From contig NZ_CP049868.1 in the NCBI RefSeq assembly GCF_011303555.1, positions 2,170,001-2,234,000 of the forward strand: 64,000 nucleotides of DNA, read 5' to 3'. The first letter of the stretch is position 1. Each line of letters opens with the position of its first letter. The notes under the pieces are model-generated. The model ran no database searches and had not been told where the DNA came from. It was given only the letters and a program-made list of their open reading frames with translations. Positions 46,626 through 55,642 of the stretch are shown here, in pieces. The translations under genes and the position numbers were made by a program. The DNA comes from Pedobacter sp. HDW13 (lineage in GTDB: Bacteria; Bacteroidota; Bacteroidia; Sphingobacteriales; Sphingobacteriaceae).

Positions 46626-47168
46626 TTAAAAATCATTCTTCCAGCCTTTTCCTTGAAAAACAGACTGAGATTCAACTTTAAATACAACATTTAAAGCTCT
46701 ACGGCATTCTTCGCAATCAGATTTAAAGCCAACCGAAACTATCAAATAGCAAAAACCAAGCATTCCTAATGGAATTAGTGATCCAAAAGCAAGATTAGGG
46801 TCTTTGGCATTTATAGCACCAAAAAGAAACATTATACAGAAAATTGAAGTAAATGAACACCAAATGATTAAAAATACTTTTACGAATGGGGCTAAATTCA
46901 AACTAACTTCTATTTTACTGCCACTGCCATCCTCAAAAATTTCTCCAGAAATACCTGCCTGAAAAGAGTTTCGATAAGACAAATTCCTCTGTATATTAAA
47001 TTTACCCTGAAAAACATGACCTTTAAAAGGTGCAGTATTTTGGTTTCGGGAAAAGAAACCGGTAGAAATATTTTGACCATTTGATAGGGATTCCGACAAA
47101 TTATTCCAAGCGCTATTGGCCGAAATATTAGTGTTTAACACGAACGCTTGGGACGGGAAAAACTTCAT
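46626..47168 (-). CDS. Membrane protein with two helices, unknown function
   Basis: The 180-residue protein has no signal peptide. A soluble N-terminal half with FKGHVFQGKFNIQRNLSYRNSF is followed by two hydrophobic segments (about 96-118 and 128-147), and the C-terminal part has two closely spaced cysteines (SDCEEC). I do not recognise the family. It starts 11 bases downstream of the gene at 47180-47815 in the same direction, so they may be co-transcribed. Confidence 0.65.
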   Translation of the reverse strand: MKFFPSQAFVLNTNISANSAWNNLSESLSNGQNISTGFFSRNQNTAPFKGHVFQGKFNIQRNLSYRNSFQAGISGEIFEDGSGSKIEVSLNLAPFVKVFLIIWCSFTSIFCIMFLFGAINAKDPNLAFGSLIPLGMLGFCYLIVSVGFKSDCEECRRALNVVFKVESQSVFQGKGWKNDF

Positions 47169-47179
47169 GTTAAGCCAAA

Positions 47180-47815
47180 CTAATTCGTCCTGCTCTTATC
47201 CCCATCAAAGATTTGCTGCATCAACTTACCCCAGGCAAAAGGATTTAACAATGGATTGGTTTGAACCATGTTTTTGTTAATCATCCTATCGAAATTATAG
47301 CGATAATTCTGGCTACCAATTTCCTGTCCGTCGCGTGGTAAGGTTTGGATTAAACCATTAATTGACGAGCGCGAAAGGTTCTTTTTGGCGATAGCCATGT
47401 CATCATCAGCCAGTTTCATCGATAGAAACTCGCGGGTAAATTCTTCGGTGGTTGCCCACGGAAATACCCTCACCGATGGCAAATCGATCACATTCGATTT
47501 CAACTTAACCATAATGGTGTATTTATTATCAGGTGTACCTTCGGGTATTATGGTTGAAAATTTCTTATAACCAATGGCGGTAAACAAAATGGTATCGCCA
47601 GGATTTACAATAAAAGTAAAGTATCCCCTGTAATCGGCGGCAACCCTTTTGCTTTTGGCCGAAAGGTTGGTAATCGTAACATAAGGGATCACATTTGAAC
47701 TATCAATATCGGTAATAATCCCCGAAAACTGGATGAGTTTATCCTGTGCCGGCTTTTGTTGTGCAAAAGCGGTGACAGAAAAAATTAGGCAGATTAGGGC
47801 AACACAATATCTCAT
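47180..47815 (-). CDS. Secreted carboxypeptidase-regulatory-like domain protein
   Basis: The 211-residue protein has a signal peptide (cleavage near VTAFAQQ) and a CarboxypepD_reg-like domain (FSGIITDIDSSNVIPYVTITN through VKLKS, about 29-110), then a helical C-terminal part. It has the same build as the protein at 21554-22306 but is not a close copy. The role is unknown. The TonB-receptor-like N-terminal module without barrel suggests an envelope-associated adapter. Confidence 0.82.
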   Translation of the reverse strand: MRYCVALICLIFSVTAFAQQKPAQDKLIQFSGIITDIDSSNVIPYVTITNLSAKSKRVAADYRGYFTFIVNPGDTILFTAIGYKKFSTIIPEGTPDNKYTIMVKLKSNVIDLPSVRVFPWATTEEFTREFLSMKLADDDMAIAKKNLSRSSINGLIQTLPRDGQEIGSQNYRYNFDRMINKNMVQTNPLLNPFAWGKLMQQIFDGDKSRTN

Positions 47816-47867
47816 TAAGACAAAAGTAATTTTATTAATAAAACTTCCTTGTTAAATAGTGTTAAAG

Positions 47868-48113
47868 CTATTCTTGCTCGGCCATGTTTACAGCAACTAC
47901 CGAAGTAATTTCTGGCACAGCCTTCATAATAGCCTGTTCAATACCCGATTTCATGGTCATGAAACTCATTGGGCACGAACCGCAGTTGCCTAAAAGCTTA
48001 AGCTTTACCGTTCCTTCAGCTGTAATTTCTTCAACAGAAACATCCCCTCCGTCAGCCTTTAAATAAGGTCTGATAGTTTCCAATGCCTGTTCTACTTGCT
48101 CTGTTAAATTCAT
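47868..48113 (-). CDS. NifU C-terminal-domain iron-sulfur scaffold protein (Nfu)
   Basis: This 81-residue protein consists only of the NifU C-terminal (Nfu) domain, with the cluster-binding GNCGSCP motif at about 42-48 (CxxC). It carries Fe-S clusters to target proteins in the cytoplasm. It is encoded right after the Mrp-type ATPase gene (34 bases), and the two are likely one operon for Fe-S cluster handling. Confidence 0.92.
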   Translation of the reverse strand: MNLTEQVEQALETIRPYLKADGGDVSVEEITAEGTVKLKLLGNCGSCPMSFMTMKSGIEQAIMKAVPEITSVVAVNMAEQE

Positions 48114-48147
48114 TATGTATCTTTTAATTTATAAAAATAGTAATTTT

Positions 48148-49224
48148 TTAGCAATTCACCATTTGTGCGTTGTTGATGGAGATTTGCTGTGCAATTTTAC
48201 TTGCAATATCGCCGAATATTCCGTCCAGCAAAGGGTTTTGGTTTAATGCTACCGGTTTACCCCTATCGCCAGCCTCCGAAATGCTCTGTACAATTGGGAT
48301 TTCACCCAAAAACGGCACATCGAAACGCTCGGCCAGCTTGGTTCCGCCACCTTTTCCGAAGATATAATATTTGTTTTCCGGCAGTTCTTCTGGTGTAAAA
48401 TACGACATGTTTTCTATAACTCCCAAAATCGGAATATTAATTCCTGGCATCCTGAACATGGCCAAACCTTTATGTGTATCGGCCAGTGCTACTTGTTGTG
48501 GCGTAGTTACCACAACAGCGCCAGAAATTGGGAAGCTTTGCGTAATGGTAATGTGTATATCGCCTGTACCCGGAGGAAGATCGACAATTAAATAATCGAG
48601 CTCGCCCCAGTTGGTATCGTTAAACAATTGTTTTACAGCATTCGAAGCCATTGGCCCACGCCATGGCACCGGCTGACCGGGATCGGCAAAAAAGCCGAGC
48701 GATAGCAATTTAATGCCATACTTTTCGATAGGTAAAATTTTAGTCTTCCCATCGGCTGTTTCTTCGGCACCAGGTTTAGCATCTACCAGATCGAACATGG
48801 TTGGTACCGATGGGCCGTAAATATCAGCATCAATTAAACCCACTTTAGCACCATCCTTAGCCAAAACAACAGCCAGATTGCTTGATACAGTCGATTTTCC
48901 AACCCCACCTTTCCCCGATGAAACCAAAATGATATTCTTGATGTTATCTAACGAGGATGAATTGGTTGGCTGGGTAACCCTCGAGGTTACATTAATGATA
49001 ACTTCTACCGTTGGCGATACAAAATGCTTAACAGCATTGGTACAGGCATTTTTTAGCATATCCTTCATAGGACATGCTGGGGTGGTAAGCTCTAAGGTAA
49101 AACTAACCTGGTTATCGGTAATCTGTAAATCCTTAATCATGTTTAAGGTTACCAAATCTTTTTTAAGATCGGGATCTTCGACATTTTTAAGCGCATCTAA
49201 AACTTGTTGCGGGCTAATCTGCAT
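48148..49224 (-). CDS. mrp: Mrp/ApbC-family Fe-S cluster carrier ATPase
   Basis: The 358-residue protein has an N-terminal MIP18/DUF59 domain (about 1-80) and a P-loop ATPase domain with the deviant Walker A GKGGVGKST (104-112), DADIYGPSVP and DLPPGTGD motifs. It delivers Fe-S clusters. The usual CxxC motif in the C-terminal part is absent: the segment that would hold it reads ENMSYFTPEELPENKYYIFG. The adjacent Nfu protein has its own CxxC. The longest N-terminus is used; the ATG at 49224 fits. Confidence 0.95.
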   Translation of the reverse strand: MQISPQQVLDALKNVEDPDLKKDLVTLNMIKDLQITDNQVSFTLELTTPACPMKDMLKNACTNAVKHFVSPTVEVIINVTSRVTQPTNSSSLDNIKNIILVSSGKGGVGKSTVSSNLAVVLAKDGAKVGLIDADIYGPSVPTMFDLVDAKPGAEETADGKTKILPIEKYGIKLLSLGFFADPGQPVPWRGPMASNAVKQLFNDTNWGELDYLIVDLPPGTGDIHITITQSFPISGAVVVTTPQQVALADTHKGLAMFRMPGINIPILGVIENMSYFTPEELPENKYYIFGKGGGTKLAERFDVPFLGEIPIVQSISEAGDRGKPVALNQNPLLDGIFGDIASKIAQQISINNAQMVNC

Positions 49225-49355
49225 TGTATAAATTTAAATTCAAAATTAACAAAACATAGCCATAAATACTTTTATTTAGGCTTTTAAACTGTAATTTTAA
49301 CACGAAATAAACATTTAATTGTTACGTTTAAGCAATTAACCATTTTAACGACTAT

Positions 49356-51518
49356 ATGCGCATACCAAAAATTAAGATCCCTAAAAAATATTTAAAAATC
49401 GGAGCCTGGGTTTTAGGTGTGTTTATGGTTATTTGCATTGCGCTTGGCGCCGTAGCCTATAGCAAAAGAGAAGCACTGCTTAAAAAAATGGTGGCCAAGG
49501 CCATTGCCAAAGCCGATAAAGATTATGGTTTGGAGGTTAAAATTGGTTCTGCTGGCTTTACCGGCTTAAGTACTGTAAAAATGACCGCTATTTCCGTTGT
49601 CCCCAAAGAAAGAGACACCCTTTCTAACATTGGCGAGCTGAGTGTATCGGTAAAACTTTTCCCGCTTATATTCGGTCATGTTAAGCTTTCGGAAGTAAAA
49701 TTAAACCAGGGCTTTGTAAGCATTGTGCTAAAAGATTCGACCACCAACATCGATTTCATTTTAAAAAGAAAGAAAAAAGACAGCACTGCAACTAAAAACA
49801 AGGTCAACCTTTCAGAAATAGCCAGCAACATTTTAAATCAGGTTTTGTACAAAATACCTGATGATATGGATGTGAAAAACATGGTTTTTAAACTGAACGA
49901 CCATGACACAGCCAAATTAACCTTTGACACTGAAGCCGTTATTGATGGGGGAGACCTGAAATCAAGCATTAATGTAAATAATGGCGAATCGATGTGGCAT
50001 GTTAACGGCTACGTTAACCCAGGCAGCAAAGAATTAAGCTTTATGGCTTATGCTGATGGAAAAAAACTTGAACTGCCATACCTGAACAATAAATTACACG
50101 CCAAATTAAGCTTTGATACTCTGCAAACTGAGCTTAAAAACGCCAAATATAGTGGCGATGATTATAAAATTTCGGGCTCATGGTCTGTTAAAAACATGCT
50201 CGTTAATCAGCCGCGAATTGCCTCGAACGATATTGTGGTACAAAGTGCCAAATTGGATGCTGACATTTTAGTGGGTCCAAATTATATTGCATTGGATAGT
50301 ACATCAACTGCTTATTTAAAAAATGCGCAGATCCACCCTTATATCAAATACACACTGGGTAAAAACAAAATTTACGAGCTTAAATTAAATGCCGAGGAGC
50401 AGGATGCACAAGCCGTTTTGAATGCTTTTCCACAAGGCTTGTTCGAATCATTAGAAGGTTTGAGGGTTCAGGGCAAGGTAAAATATAACCTCAATTTTTA
50501 TCTCGACACCAAAATTCCAGACAGCGTTCGTTTTAGTTCTACACTTACCCCAGTCGATTTTAAGATTGTGCAATGGGGCAAAACCAACTTGCAAAAAATC
50601 AACGGCCCCTTCGTTTACACGCCTTACGAATATGGAAAACCAATGCGCGACATCACCATTGGTCCGGCAAATCCCAATTTCACCCCACTTTCGGCCATAT
50701 CGAAAAACTTCATCAATGCGGTATTAACCGCCGAAGATCCTTCGTTTTTTACACACAACGGCTTTGTTGAAGAGTCTATCCGTAAATCGATCGCTGTAAA
50801 TTTTAAAGAAAAGAAGTTTAAGCGCGGTGGCAGCACCATCAGCATGCAGCTGGTTAAAAATGTGTATTTAAGCCGTCAAAAAACATTGGCCCGTAAAGCT
50901 GAAGAAATTTTAATTGTTTGGCTTATTGAGCATAACCATTTGGTAAGCAAGCAACGCATGTTGGAGGTTTATTTCAACATTATGGAGCTTGGCCAGAATA
51001 TTTACGGAATAGGTGAGGCCTCGAGATATTATTTTGGCAAACAGCCAGCTGACTTAACCATTGGCGATGGCTTATTTTTAGCCAGTATTGTACCTAAACC
51101 GAAGGCTTCGATGTATAAATTTATGGCCGATGGAAGCTTGAAACCTTACATGTTTAACTACTTCAGGTTTATGGGTAATATTATGGCCCGAAGGGGCCTG
51201 ACTGCGAGCGATACATCTGGTTATGGTTTCTACAATGTACGCTTAAGAGAAGGCTTGCGTCAATATCTGGCACCTGATACCGCCGTAATCGACACCACAG
51301 CTTTCGATGATGACGAGGATGGATTACCTCCGGTAATTATGCAGGACAAAAACAAAAGCTTGTTCGACCGTATTTTTGGTGGCGGATCTAAAAAAGATAC
51401 AACTACCGTTAAGCCCGTTGCCGGACCGGATACTGCCAAATCAAAAAAGCAGTTGAGACAGGAACGTCGGGAAGAACGAAGAAGACAAAAGGAATTGGAG
51501 AAAAGTCAGGGGCAGTAG
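49356..51518 (+). CDS. AsmA-like/GT51 peptidoglycan transglycosylase fusion
   Basis: The 720-residue protein has one N-terminal membrane helix (about 15-35), then about 400 residues of AsmA/DUF-like beta-structure. The GT51 transglycosylase domain begins at about residue 445 with TAEDPSFFTHNGF, the catalytic Glu motif of monofunctional transglycosylases, and continues with RGGSTISMQLVKNVYLS and YFNIMELGQNIYGIGEAS. A basic Arg/Glu-rich tail follows. It probably polymerises glycan strands in the periplasm, but without a transpeptidase. The long N-terminal part is unusual for MtgA-like enzymes, which are about 240 residues. Confidence 0.9.
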   Translation: MRIPKIKIPKKYLKIGAWVLGVFMVICIALGAVAYSKREALLKKMVAKAIAKADKDYGLEVKIGSAGFTGLSTVKMTAISVVPKERDTLSNIGELSVSVKLFPLIFGHVKLSEVKLNQGFVSIVLKDSTTNIDFILKRKKKDSTATKNKVNLSEIASNILNQVLYKIPDDMDVKNMVFKLNDHDTAKLTFDTEAVIDGGDLKSSINVNNGESMWHVNGYVNPGSKELSFMAYADGKKLELPYLNNKLHAKLSFDTLQTELKNAKYSGDDYKISGSWSVKNMLVNQPRIASNDIVVQSAKLDADILVGPNYIALDSTSTAYLKNAQIHPYIKYTLGKNKIYELKLNAEEQDAQAVLNAFPQGLFESLEGLRVQGKVKYNLNFYLDTKIPDSVRFSSTLTPVDFKIVQWGKTNLQKINGPFVYTPYEYGKPMRDITIGPANPNFTPLSAISKNFINAVLTAEDPSFFTHNGFVEESIRKSIAVNFKEKKFKRGGSTISMQLVKNVYLSRQKTLARKAEEILIVWLIEHNHLVSKQRMLEVYFNIMELGQNIYGIGEASRYYFGKQPADLTIGDGLFLASIVPKPKASMYKFMADGSLKPYMFNYFRFMGNIMARRGLTASDTSGYGFYNVRLREGLRQYLAPDTAVIDTTAFDDDEDGLPPVIMQDKNKSLFDRIFGGGSKKDTTTVKPVAGPDTAKSKKQLRQERREERRRQKELEKSQGQ

Positions 51519-51521
51519 TTT

Positions 51522-51615
51522 TGAGCTGGGAGTTTGGAGGCTGGAGTTGAGTTACCGGTTCACAGCTTACAATTGGCAGTTGCTCAAATAATTAACCGGT
51601 TAGCCGATTTATACG
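51522..51615 (+). repeat. Intergenic repeat with AATTAACCGGTTAGCCGATTT words
   Basis: The start of the gap between the transglycosylase and hpt contains GAGTTTGGAGGCTGGAGTTG, CAATTGGCAGTT and AATTAACCGGTTAGCCGATTT, matching the words near 20594 and 41695. The rest of the gap up to hpt (about 100 bases) shows no recognised element. Confidence 0.5.
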
Positions 51616-51715
51616 ACCAACCATTTCTGCTAACAATCGAACAGTAAAGCAATGACCTGCAATAACATTACAGCCTTCCAACATTAAAACACTTTTCAAA
51701 CAACAACAAAGCAGT

Positions 51716-52258
51716 ATGCACAAAATAAAAGTAGAGGATAAAGAATTCGAGATTTTTTTAGAAAATGACACCATAAACAAAAGGATTCGCTTGCTGGGCA
51801 TCCAGATGAATGTAGATTACGAAGGAAAATGCCCTTTATTTATTGGGGTATTAAACGGTAGCTTTTTATTTATGGCCGATCTGATTAAAGAAATTACTGT
51901 TCCCTGCGAAATTGCTTTTATGCGTGTAGCCTCATACCAAGGCACATCAAGCTCTGGTAAGGTGAAAGAACTAATTGGATTACCGGAAGATATTTCAGGC
52001 CGTGATGTGATTATTGTAGAAGATATTGTAGATACGGGTCTAACCTTAACCCACATTTTAAAAACCATTAAAGAAAAGAAACCCGCATCGGTAAAAGTAA
52101 GTACGCTTTTACTTAAACCAAGTGCATTGCAGTACGAAATAGAAGCACTTGAATATGTGGGCTTTGAGATACCCAACGAGTTTGTTGTTGGCTACGGACT
52201 GGATTATAACGGACTTGGCAGAAACCTGAACGATATTTACCGGGCTACCGAGGTATAA
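51716..52258 (+). CDS. hpt: Hypoxanthine phosphoribosyltransferase
   Basis: This 180-residue purine-salvage enzyme converts hypoxanthine or guanine with PRPP into IMP or GMP. It has the PRPP loop VEDIVDTG (101-108), the FIGVLNGSF loop (42-50), the flexible VASYQGTSSSGKVK region and FVVGYGLDYN near the C-terminus. Length and motifs are normal. It is followed by psd with a 55-base gap that carries a likely promoter. Confidence 0.95.
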   Translation: MHKIKVEDKEFEIFLENDTINKRIRLLGIQMNVDYEGKCPLFIGVLNGSFLFMADLIKEITVPCEIAFMRVASYQGTSSSGKVKELIGLPEDISGRDVIIVEDIVDTGLTLTHILKTIKEKKPASVKVSTLLLKPSALQYEIEALEYVGFEIPNEFVVGYGLDYNGLGRNLNDIYRATEV

Positions 52259-52266
52259 TTTTTAGA

Positions 52267-52294
52267 TTGTATTAATTTATTTTTCGCACCTTTG
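52267..52294 (+). promoter_or_regulatory. Possible promoter of psd
   Basis: TTG (52267-52269) and CACCTTTG (52287-52294, two mismatches only at the first T and n positions of TAnnTTTG) are 17 bases apart, 20 bases before the psd start. Confidence 0.35.
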
Positions 52295-52313
52295 CGCAAT
52301 AATTCGCACTACA

Positions 52314-52973
52314 ATGACCATACACAAAGAAGGCTACACCACTATCGCCATAAGCATATTGTTTATTTTTGTTATCAACGCAATTGTTGATTATAAATAC
52401 CATGACATAACCTGGTTACGCTGGTTTGTTTACATTTTTTCTGCCGCCTTGTTTATCATTGTTCTGCAGTTTTTCCGTAATCCCAGCCGCAGCTTTTCAT
52501 CAGGCGAAAACCTGGTTATTTGCCCGGCAGATGGTAAAGTTGTAGTAATTGAAGAGACGGAAGAAGGCGAATATTTTAAAGATAAACGTTTACAGGTGTC
52601 AATCTTTATGTCGCCAATTAATGTGCACATTAACCGTAACCCTATCTCGGGTGTGGTTAAATTCTTTAAATATCACCCGGGCAAATACCTTGCAGCCTGG
52701 AACCCAAAATCTTCTACAGAGAATGAGCGTACAACTACGGTTGTAGAACATAAAAACGGTACTCCGGTATTGTTCCGTCAAATTGCGGGTGCATTAGCAC
52801 GCCGGATTGTATGGTACGTAAAAGAAGGCGACCAAGTGGTACAAACAGAACAATTTGGTTTTATTAAATTTGGCTCGCGAGTTGATGTGTTTCTTCCAGT
52901 AGGCACTAAAGTTAATGTAGAGCTTAACCAGGTGGTTAAAGGGGGAATAACAACCCTGGCTACTTTAAGCTAA
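52314..52973 (+). CDS. psd: Phosphatidylserine decarboxylase (short, PSD-B-like form)
   Basis: The 219-residue protein has two N-terminal membrane helices (about 8-27 and 36-54), PADGKV (71-76), SIFMSPINVHINR (97-109), and the self-cleaving FGS motif in IKFGSRVDVFLP (Gly187-Ser188), which makes the pyruvoyl cofactor. It forms phosphatidylethanolamine at the inner membrane. This short form is normal for Bacteroidota. A strong terminator follows. Confidence 0.94.
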   Translation: MTIHKEGYTTIAISILFIFVINAIVDYKYHDITWLRWFVYIFSAALFIIVLQFFRNPSRSFSSGENLVICPADGKVVVIEETEEGEYFKDKRLQVSIFMSPINVHINRNPISGVVKFFKYHPGKYLAAWNPKSSTENERTTTVVEHKNGTPVLFRQIAGALARRIVWYVKEGDQVVQTEQFGFIKFGSRVDVFLPVGTKVNVELNQVVKGGITTLATLS

Positions 52974-52994
52974 ACCATAAACTTATAACGCATT

Positions 52995-53031
52995 AAAAAG
53001 CCGGTTCAGGATTTGCTGAACCGGCTTTTTT
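52995..53031 (+). terminator. Rho-independent terminator of psd
   Basis: A perfect 15-bp stem (AAAAAGCCGGTTCAG with CTGAACCGGCTTTTT, loop GATTTG) lies 22 bases after the psd stop; the A and T arms make it bidirectional. Confidence 0.92.
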
Positions 53032-53039
53032 GTATCCTT

Positions 53040-53282
53040 TTTTATTTTGCTTACCGGTTTGAAACCCAGGCTTTGCCTTGTAAACCTGATAGTAGCAAAA
53101 AGCCCGCAGCGCAGCGAGGACTTGGAGCGAATAGCAGGAACAAACTTCAATAGCAGCACTCTCCTTGCTTTTCTAATAACTTTATGCTTTACTTATTATT
53201 GTAAACATTATGGCTCGTGAAGACACTTTCCATGACAAAGATTTTGTGTTGGTCACGATTTGTAATCGCGACCTGAGGATTT
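53040..53282. repeat. Gene-free region with GC-rich repeat-like stretch and a 23-base hairpin
   Basis: About 240 bases without a gene. It has AGCCCGCAGCGCAGCGAGGA followed by TTGGAGCGAATAGCAGG (53102-53138), a pattern I recall as a dispersed element of Sphingobacteriaceae, and a near-perfect hairpin GGTCACGATT-TGT-AATCGCGACC (53251-53273) with one mismatch, REP-like in form. Its placement next to the mscS end suggests possible termination, but it has no T run. Confidence 0.4.
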
Positions 53283-54458
53283 TTAATCCGTCGTATCGTT
53301 GCCAACCTCCGTATTATCGCCCTGCGAAACCACCCTGTCACTAATCAACCGTTGCGTAGGGTAGGCGAAATCAGATTTATTGCGCATTACGATATCCATT
53401 ATCTCGAGGTTAATTTCCTGCCTGATTTGAAGGAATTCGGAGTAATTGAGCTCCGTTACAAAGTAATTTACCTCTACGTTTAAACCTGAGTCGCCAAAGC
53501 TTTTAAAAGAGGCATTTCCATCGTCGCTGGTGCCCTTATGGCTGTTAATATAACTTTCTATTTCGGTAATGATTTTCCGCAGCGATGTTGAGTTGGTTTC
53601 GTACGTAAGGCCAATAATAAAAGATACCTTACGCGAGTTCCGCAACGATAAATTTTCCAGCACACCATCAATCATCCCGCGATTGGGAATGGTTGCCATC
53701 GTTTTTTCTGACGTTCTGATCCTCGTGCTTCTAAACCCCACTTTTTCTACCGTTCCTTCTACACCATCAACTTTTACAAGGTCTCCAACCGTAAAAGGTT
53801 TATCCAAAAAGATAGTAAACGATCCGATAAGGTTCTCTAAACTTTCTTTTGCAGCCAGTGCAATCGCGATACCGCCAATACCTAAACCAGTAATCAGGGT
53901 AAGCACATTTACTTCGAAAACGAAGCCAAGCAGGGTAAAAAAGCCGATAAAAATAACAATGGTTTTAAAAAGCTCTTTCAGGAAAGGCACCAACTGGTCG
54001 TCGGCTTTATCTTCGGTTAACGATGCTTTGTAGAGCAATACGTGACTGATAAAATCGATTATCCTTAAAATGATCCAGAAAATGGAAAGGATAATCATAA
54101 AAAGGAATATCCTGTCTATACAATCACCGATGGTTACCGGAATCTGCTCTTTAACCTTGCCAATGAGTTTACTGTAATGGAATACTGTTACTTCTAAAGG
54201 GTGTTTTAACTGATTAATAGAAAGGTAAAGTGTAGTTAAGAGGATAAAAACCTCAATAGGCCTGATGAGCAGAGCCACAAAAGCATCGTTGTGCGATTGG
54301 CTTGAAAAGCTACGGAAAAGCTTAAACAGCAAGCGACTTAATAGCCTCGAAACGATCCTTTTAAATATTAAACCTAAAAAAAGTATGCCGCCAAAAAGGA
54401 AGTAGGCCTTTACGGTATTGCCCCAAAAAACCTGGTCGAAAAAAGCTGAATCTAACAT
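53283..54458 (-). CDS. MscS-family mechanosensitive channel
   Basis: The 391-residue membrane protein has several N-terminal helices (about 15-35, 60-80, 110-130, 165-185) and the MscS pore-lining helix and beta domain (LGIGGIAIALAAKESLENLIGSF, then DKPFTVGDLVKVDGVEGTVEKVGFRSTRI). These are the classic small-conductance channel signatures. It releases solutes on osmotic downshift at the inner membrane. It is monocistronic. Confidence 0.93.
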   Translation of the reverse strand: MLDSAFFDQVFWGNTVKAYFLFGGILFLGLIFKRIVSRLLSRLLFKLFRSFSSQSHNDAFVALLIRPIEVFILLTTLYLSINQLKHPLEVTVFHYSKLIGKVKEQIPVTIGDCIDRIFLFMIILSIFWIILRIIDFISHVLLYKASLTEDKADDQLVPFLKELFKTIVIFIGFFTLLGFVFEVNVLTLITGLGIGGIAIALAAKESLENLIGSFTIFLDKPFTVGDLVKVDGVEGTVEKVGFRSTRIRTSEKTMATIPNRGMIDGVLENLSLRNSRKVSFIIGLTYETNSTSLRKIITEIESYINSHKGTSDDGNASFKSFGDSGLNVEVNYFVTELNYSEFLQIRQEINLEIMDIVMRNKSDFAYPTQRLISDRVVSQGDNTEVGNDTTD

Positions 54459-54471
54459 TTAACAAAGGTAT

Positions 54472-54506
54472 AAACAAAAAAACCTCCACGAAATTAATCG
54501 TGAAGG
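54472..54506 (-). terminator. Rho-independent terminator of rplS
   Basis: On the minus strand CCTTCACGA pairs with TCGTGGAGG (one mismatch), followed by TTTTTTTGTTT. It begins 23 bases after the rplS stop, so rplS transcription does not continue into mscS. Confidence 0.82.
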
Positions 54507-54528
54507 CTGTATCTTATAATAAAGAATA

Positions 54529-54876
54529 TTATTTTCTCAAAGATTTGATACGAGCAGCTTTACCAGTTAAAGCACGTAAATAGAACAATTTAGCTCTACG
54601 CACTTTACCATAGCTATTCACTTCTACTTTCTCGATGTTCGGAGAATTAAAAGGGAAAATACGCTCAACGCCAACGCCGTTGCTCATTTTACGTACGGTG
54701 AAGGTTTCGTTAGCACCTGCACTGTTACGTTGTATTACAACACCTTGGTAAATTTGAACACGTTCTTTATTACCTTCGCGAATTTTATAGTGTACGCTCA
54801 CTGTATCGCCAGACTTGAACGCAGGAAAATCTTTTTTCGCGATGGCCTGCTCTTCAACAAATTTTACTAAATCCAT
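54529..54876 (-). CDS. rplS: 50S ribosomal protein L19
   Basis: This is a 115-residue L19, located at the 30S-50S interface. Motifs [40 protein letters not shown] and [18 protein letters not shown] are typical, and the length is normal. It is separated from trmD by about 4.4 kb of unrelated genes, so it does not sit in the usual rpsP-rimM-trmD-rplS operon. The 262-base gap upstream has no other gene I can support. Confidence 0.97.
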   Translation of the reverse strand: MDLVKFVEEQAIAKKDFPAFKSGDTVSVHYKIREGNKERVQIYQGVVIQRNSAGANETFTVRKMSNGVGVERIFPFNSPNIEKVEVNSYGKVRRAKLFYLRALTGKAARIKSLRK

Positions 54877-55138
54877 GATTTTAAGCTATTAAACCAACTT
54901 TCTTTACCTTGAAAATCGGATTGCAATATTAGGGATTTTTTTTGATATAAAAAAACCTATTTTAATTTTTTCCACAATCTTTATGAAATCCACATTCGAT
55001 TGTGTTAAATGCTTCTATTCCAAAAGGTCCGGAGAGCGCTTATTCGCCAGCCTTTTACAAAATATAACACCAAAATATTATAAACTAATCGATACTTCAG
55101 ACTAATTTTACTACGTACAAATAAGCTTGCTGAGAATA

Positions 55139-55621
55139 TTACTTATAGAGTCCATAACCTAATACACCAATTTTTTCTGCTTCATCAGAATAAGTTACAA
55201 AATTAAACTTATCGCCAGATTTGCTCCAGATATTTTTACTTATTGGTTGCCCATTTATAGTTTGCTTGGTTAATTTAGCACTATATCCGTTATTTTTTAG
55301 TTCAATTTCGATAAAAGGAGTATTAATCGCGCCTGAAAAAATACAAATAACACTACTAATTTTATTGTTTTTGCCATAAGAGATCTCGATCAGATCGATT
55401 TTCGAACTGAAGGCATATATTTCTTTAATATCATCTTCTCCTTCTTCTACATCTCCTTTTTCAAAGCCCTTGCCTTTCATAAAAGCGTTGATGTTATCCT
55501 TGGTTGTTTTATTAAAAATGTCCTGTATAAGCACCAGTTTATTATTATCCGTTTTTAATTGTCCAAAGGCAAAAGATCCATACAATAAAAAAAGCGCTAG
55601 TGTTAAAGTTTTCATATACAT
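55139..55621 (-). CDS. Secreted protein of unknown function
   Basis: The 160-residue protein has a signal peptide (LALFLLYGSFAFGQ). The start may be the Met at 55621 or the second Met at 55615. The mature part has alternating helix and strand and a GYGLYK end but no domain I know. It lies 21 bases after the end of the WG-repeat gene, same direction, so the two are probably co-transcribed. Confidence 0.68.
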   Translation of the reverse strand: MYMKTLTLALFLLYGSFAFGQLKTDNNKLVLIQDIFNKTTKDNINAFMKGKGFEKGDVEEGEDDIKEIYAFSSKIDLIEISYGKNNKISSVICIFSGAINTPFIEIELKNNGYSAKLTKQTINGQPISKNIWSKSGDKFNFVTYSDEAEKIGVLGYGLYK

Positions 55622-55642
55622 TTAATTAAGTGTTACACATGA

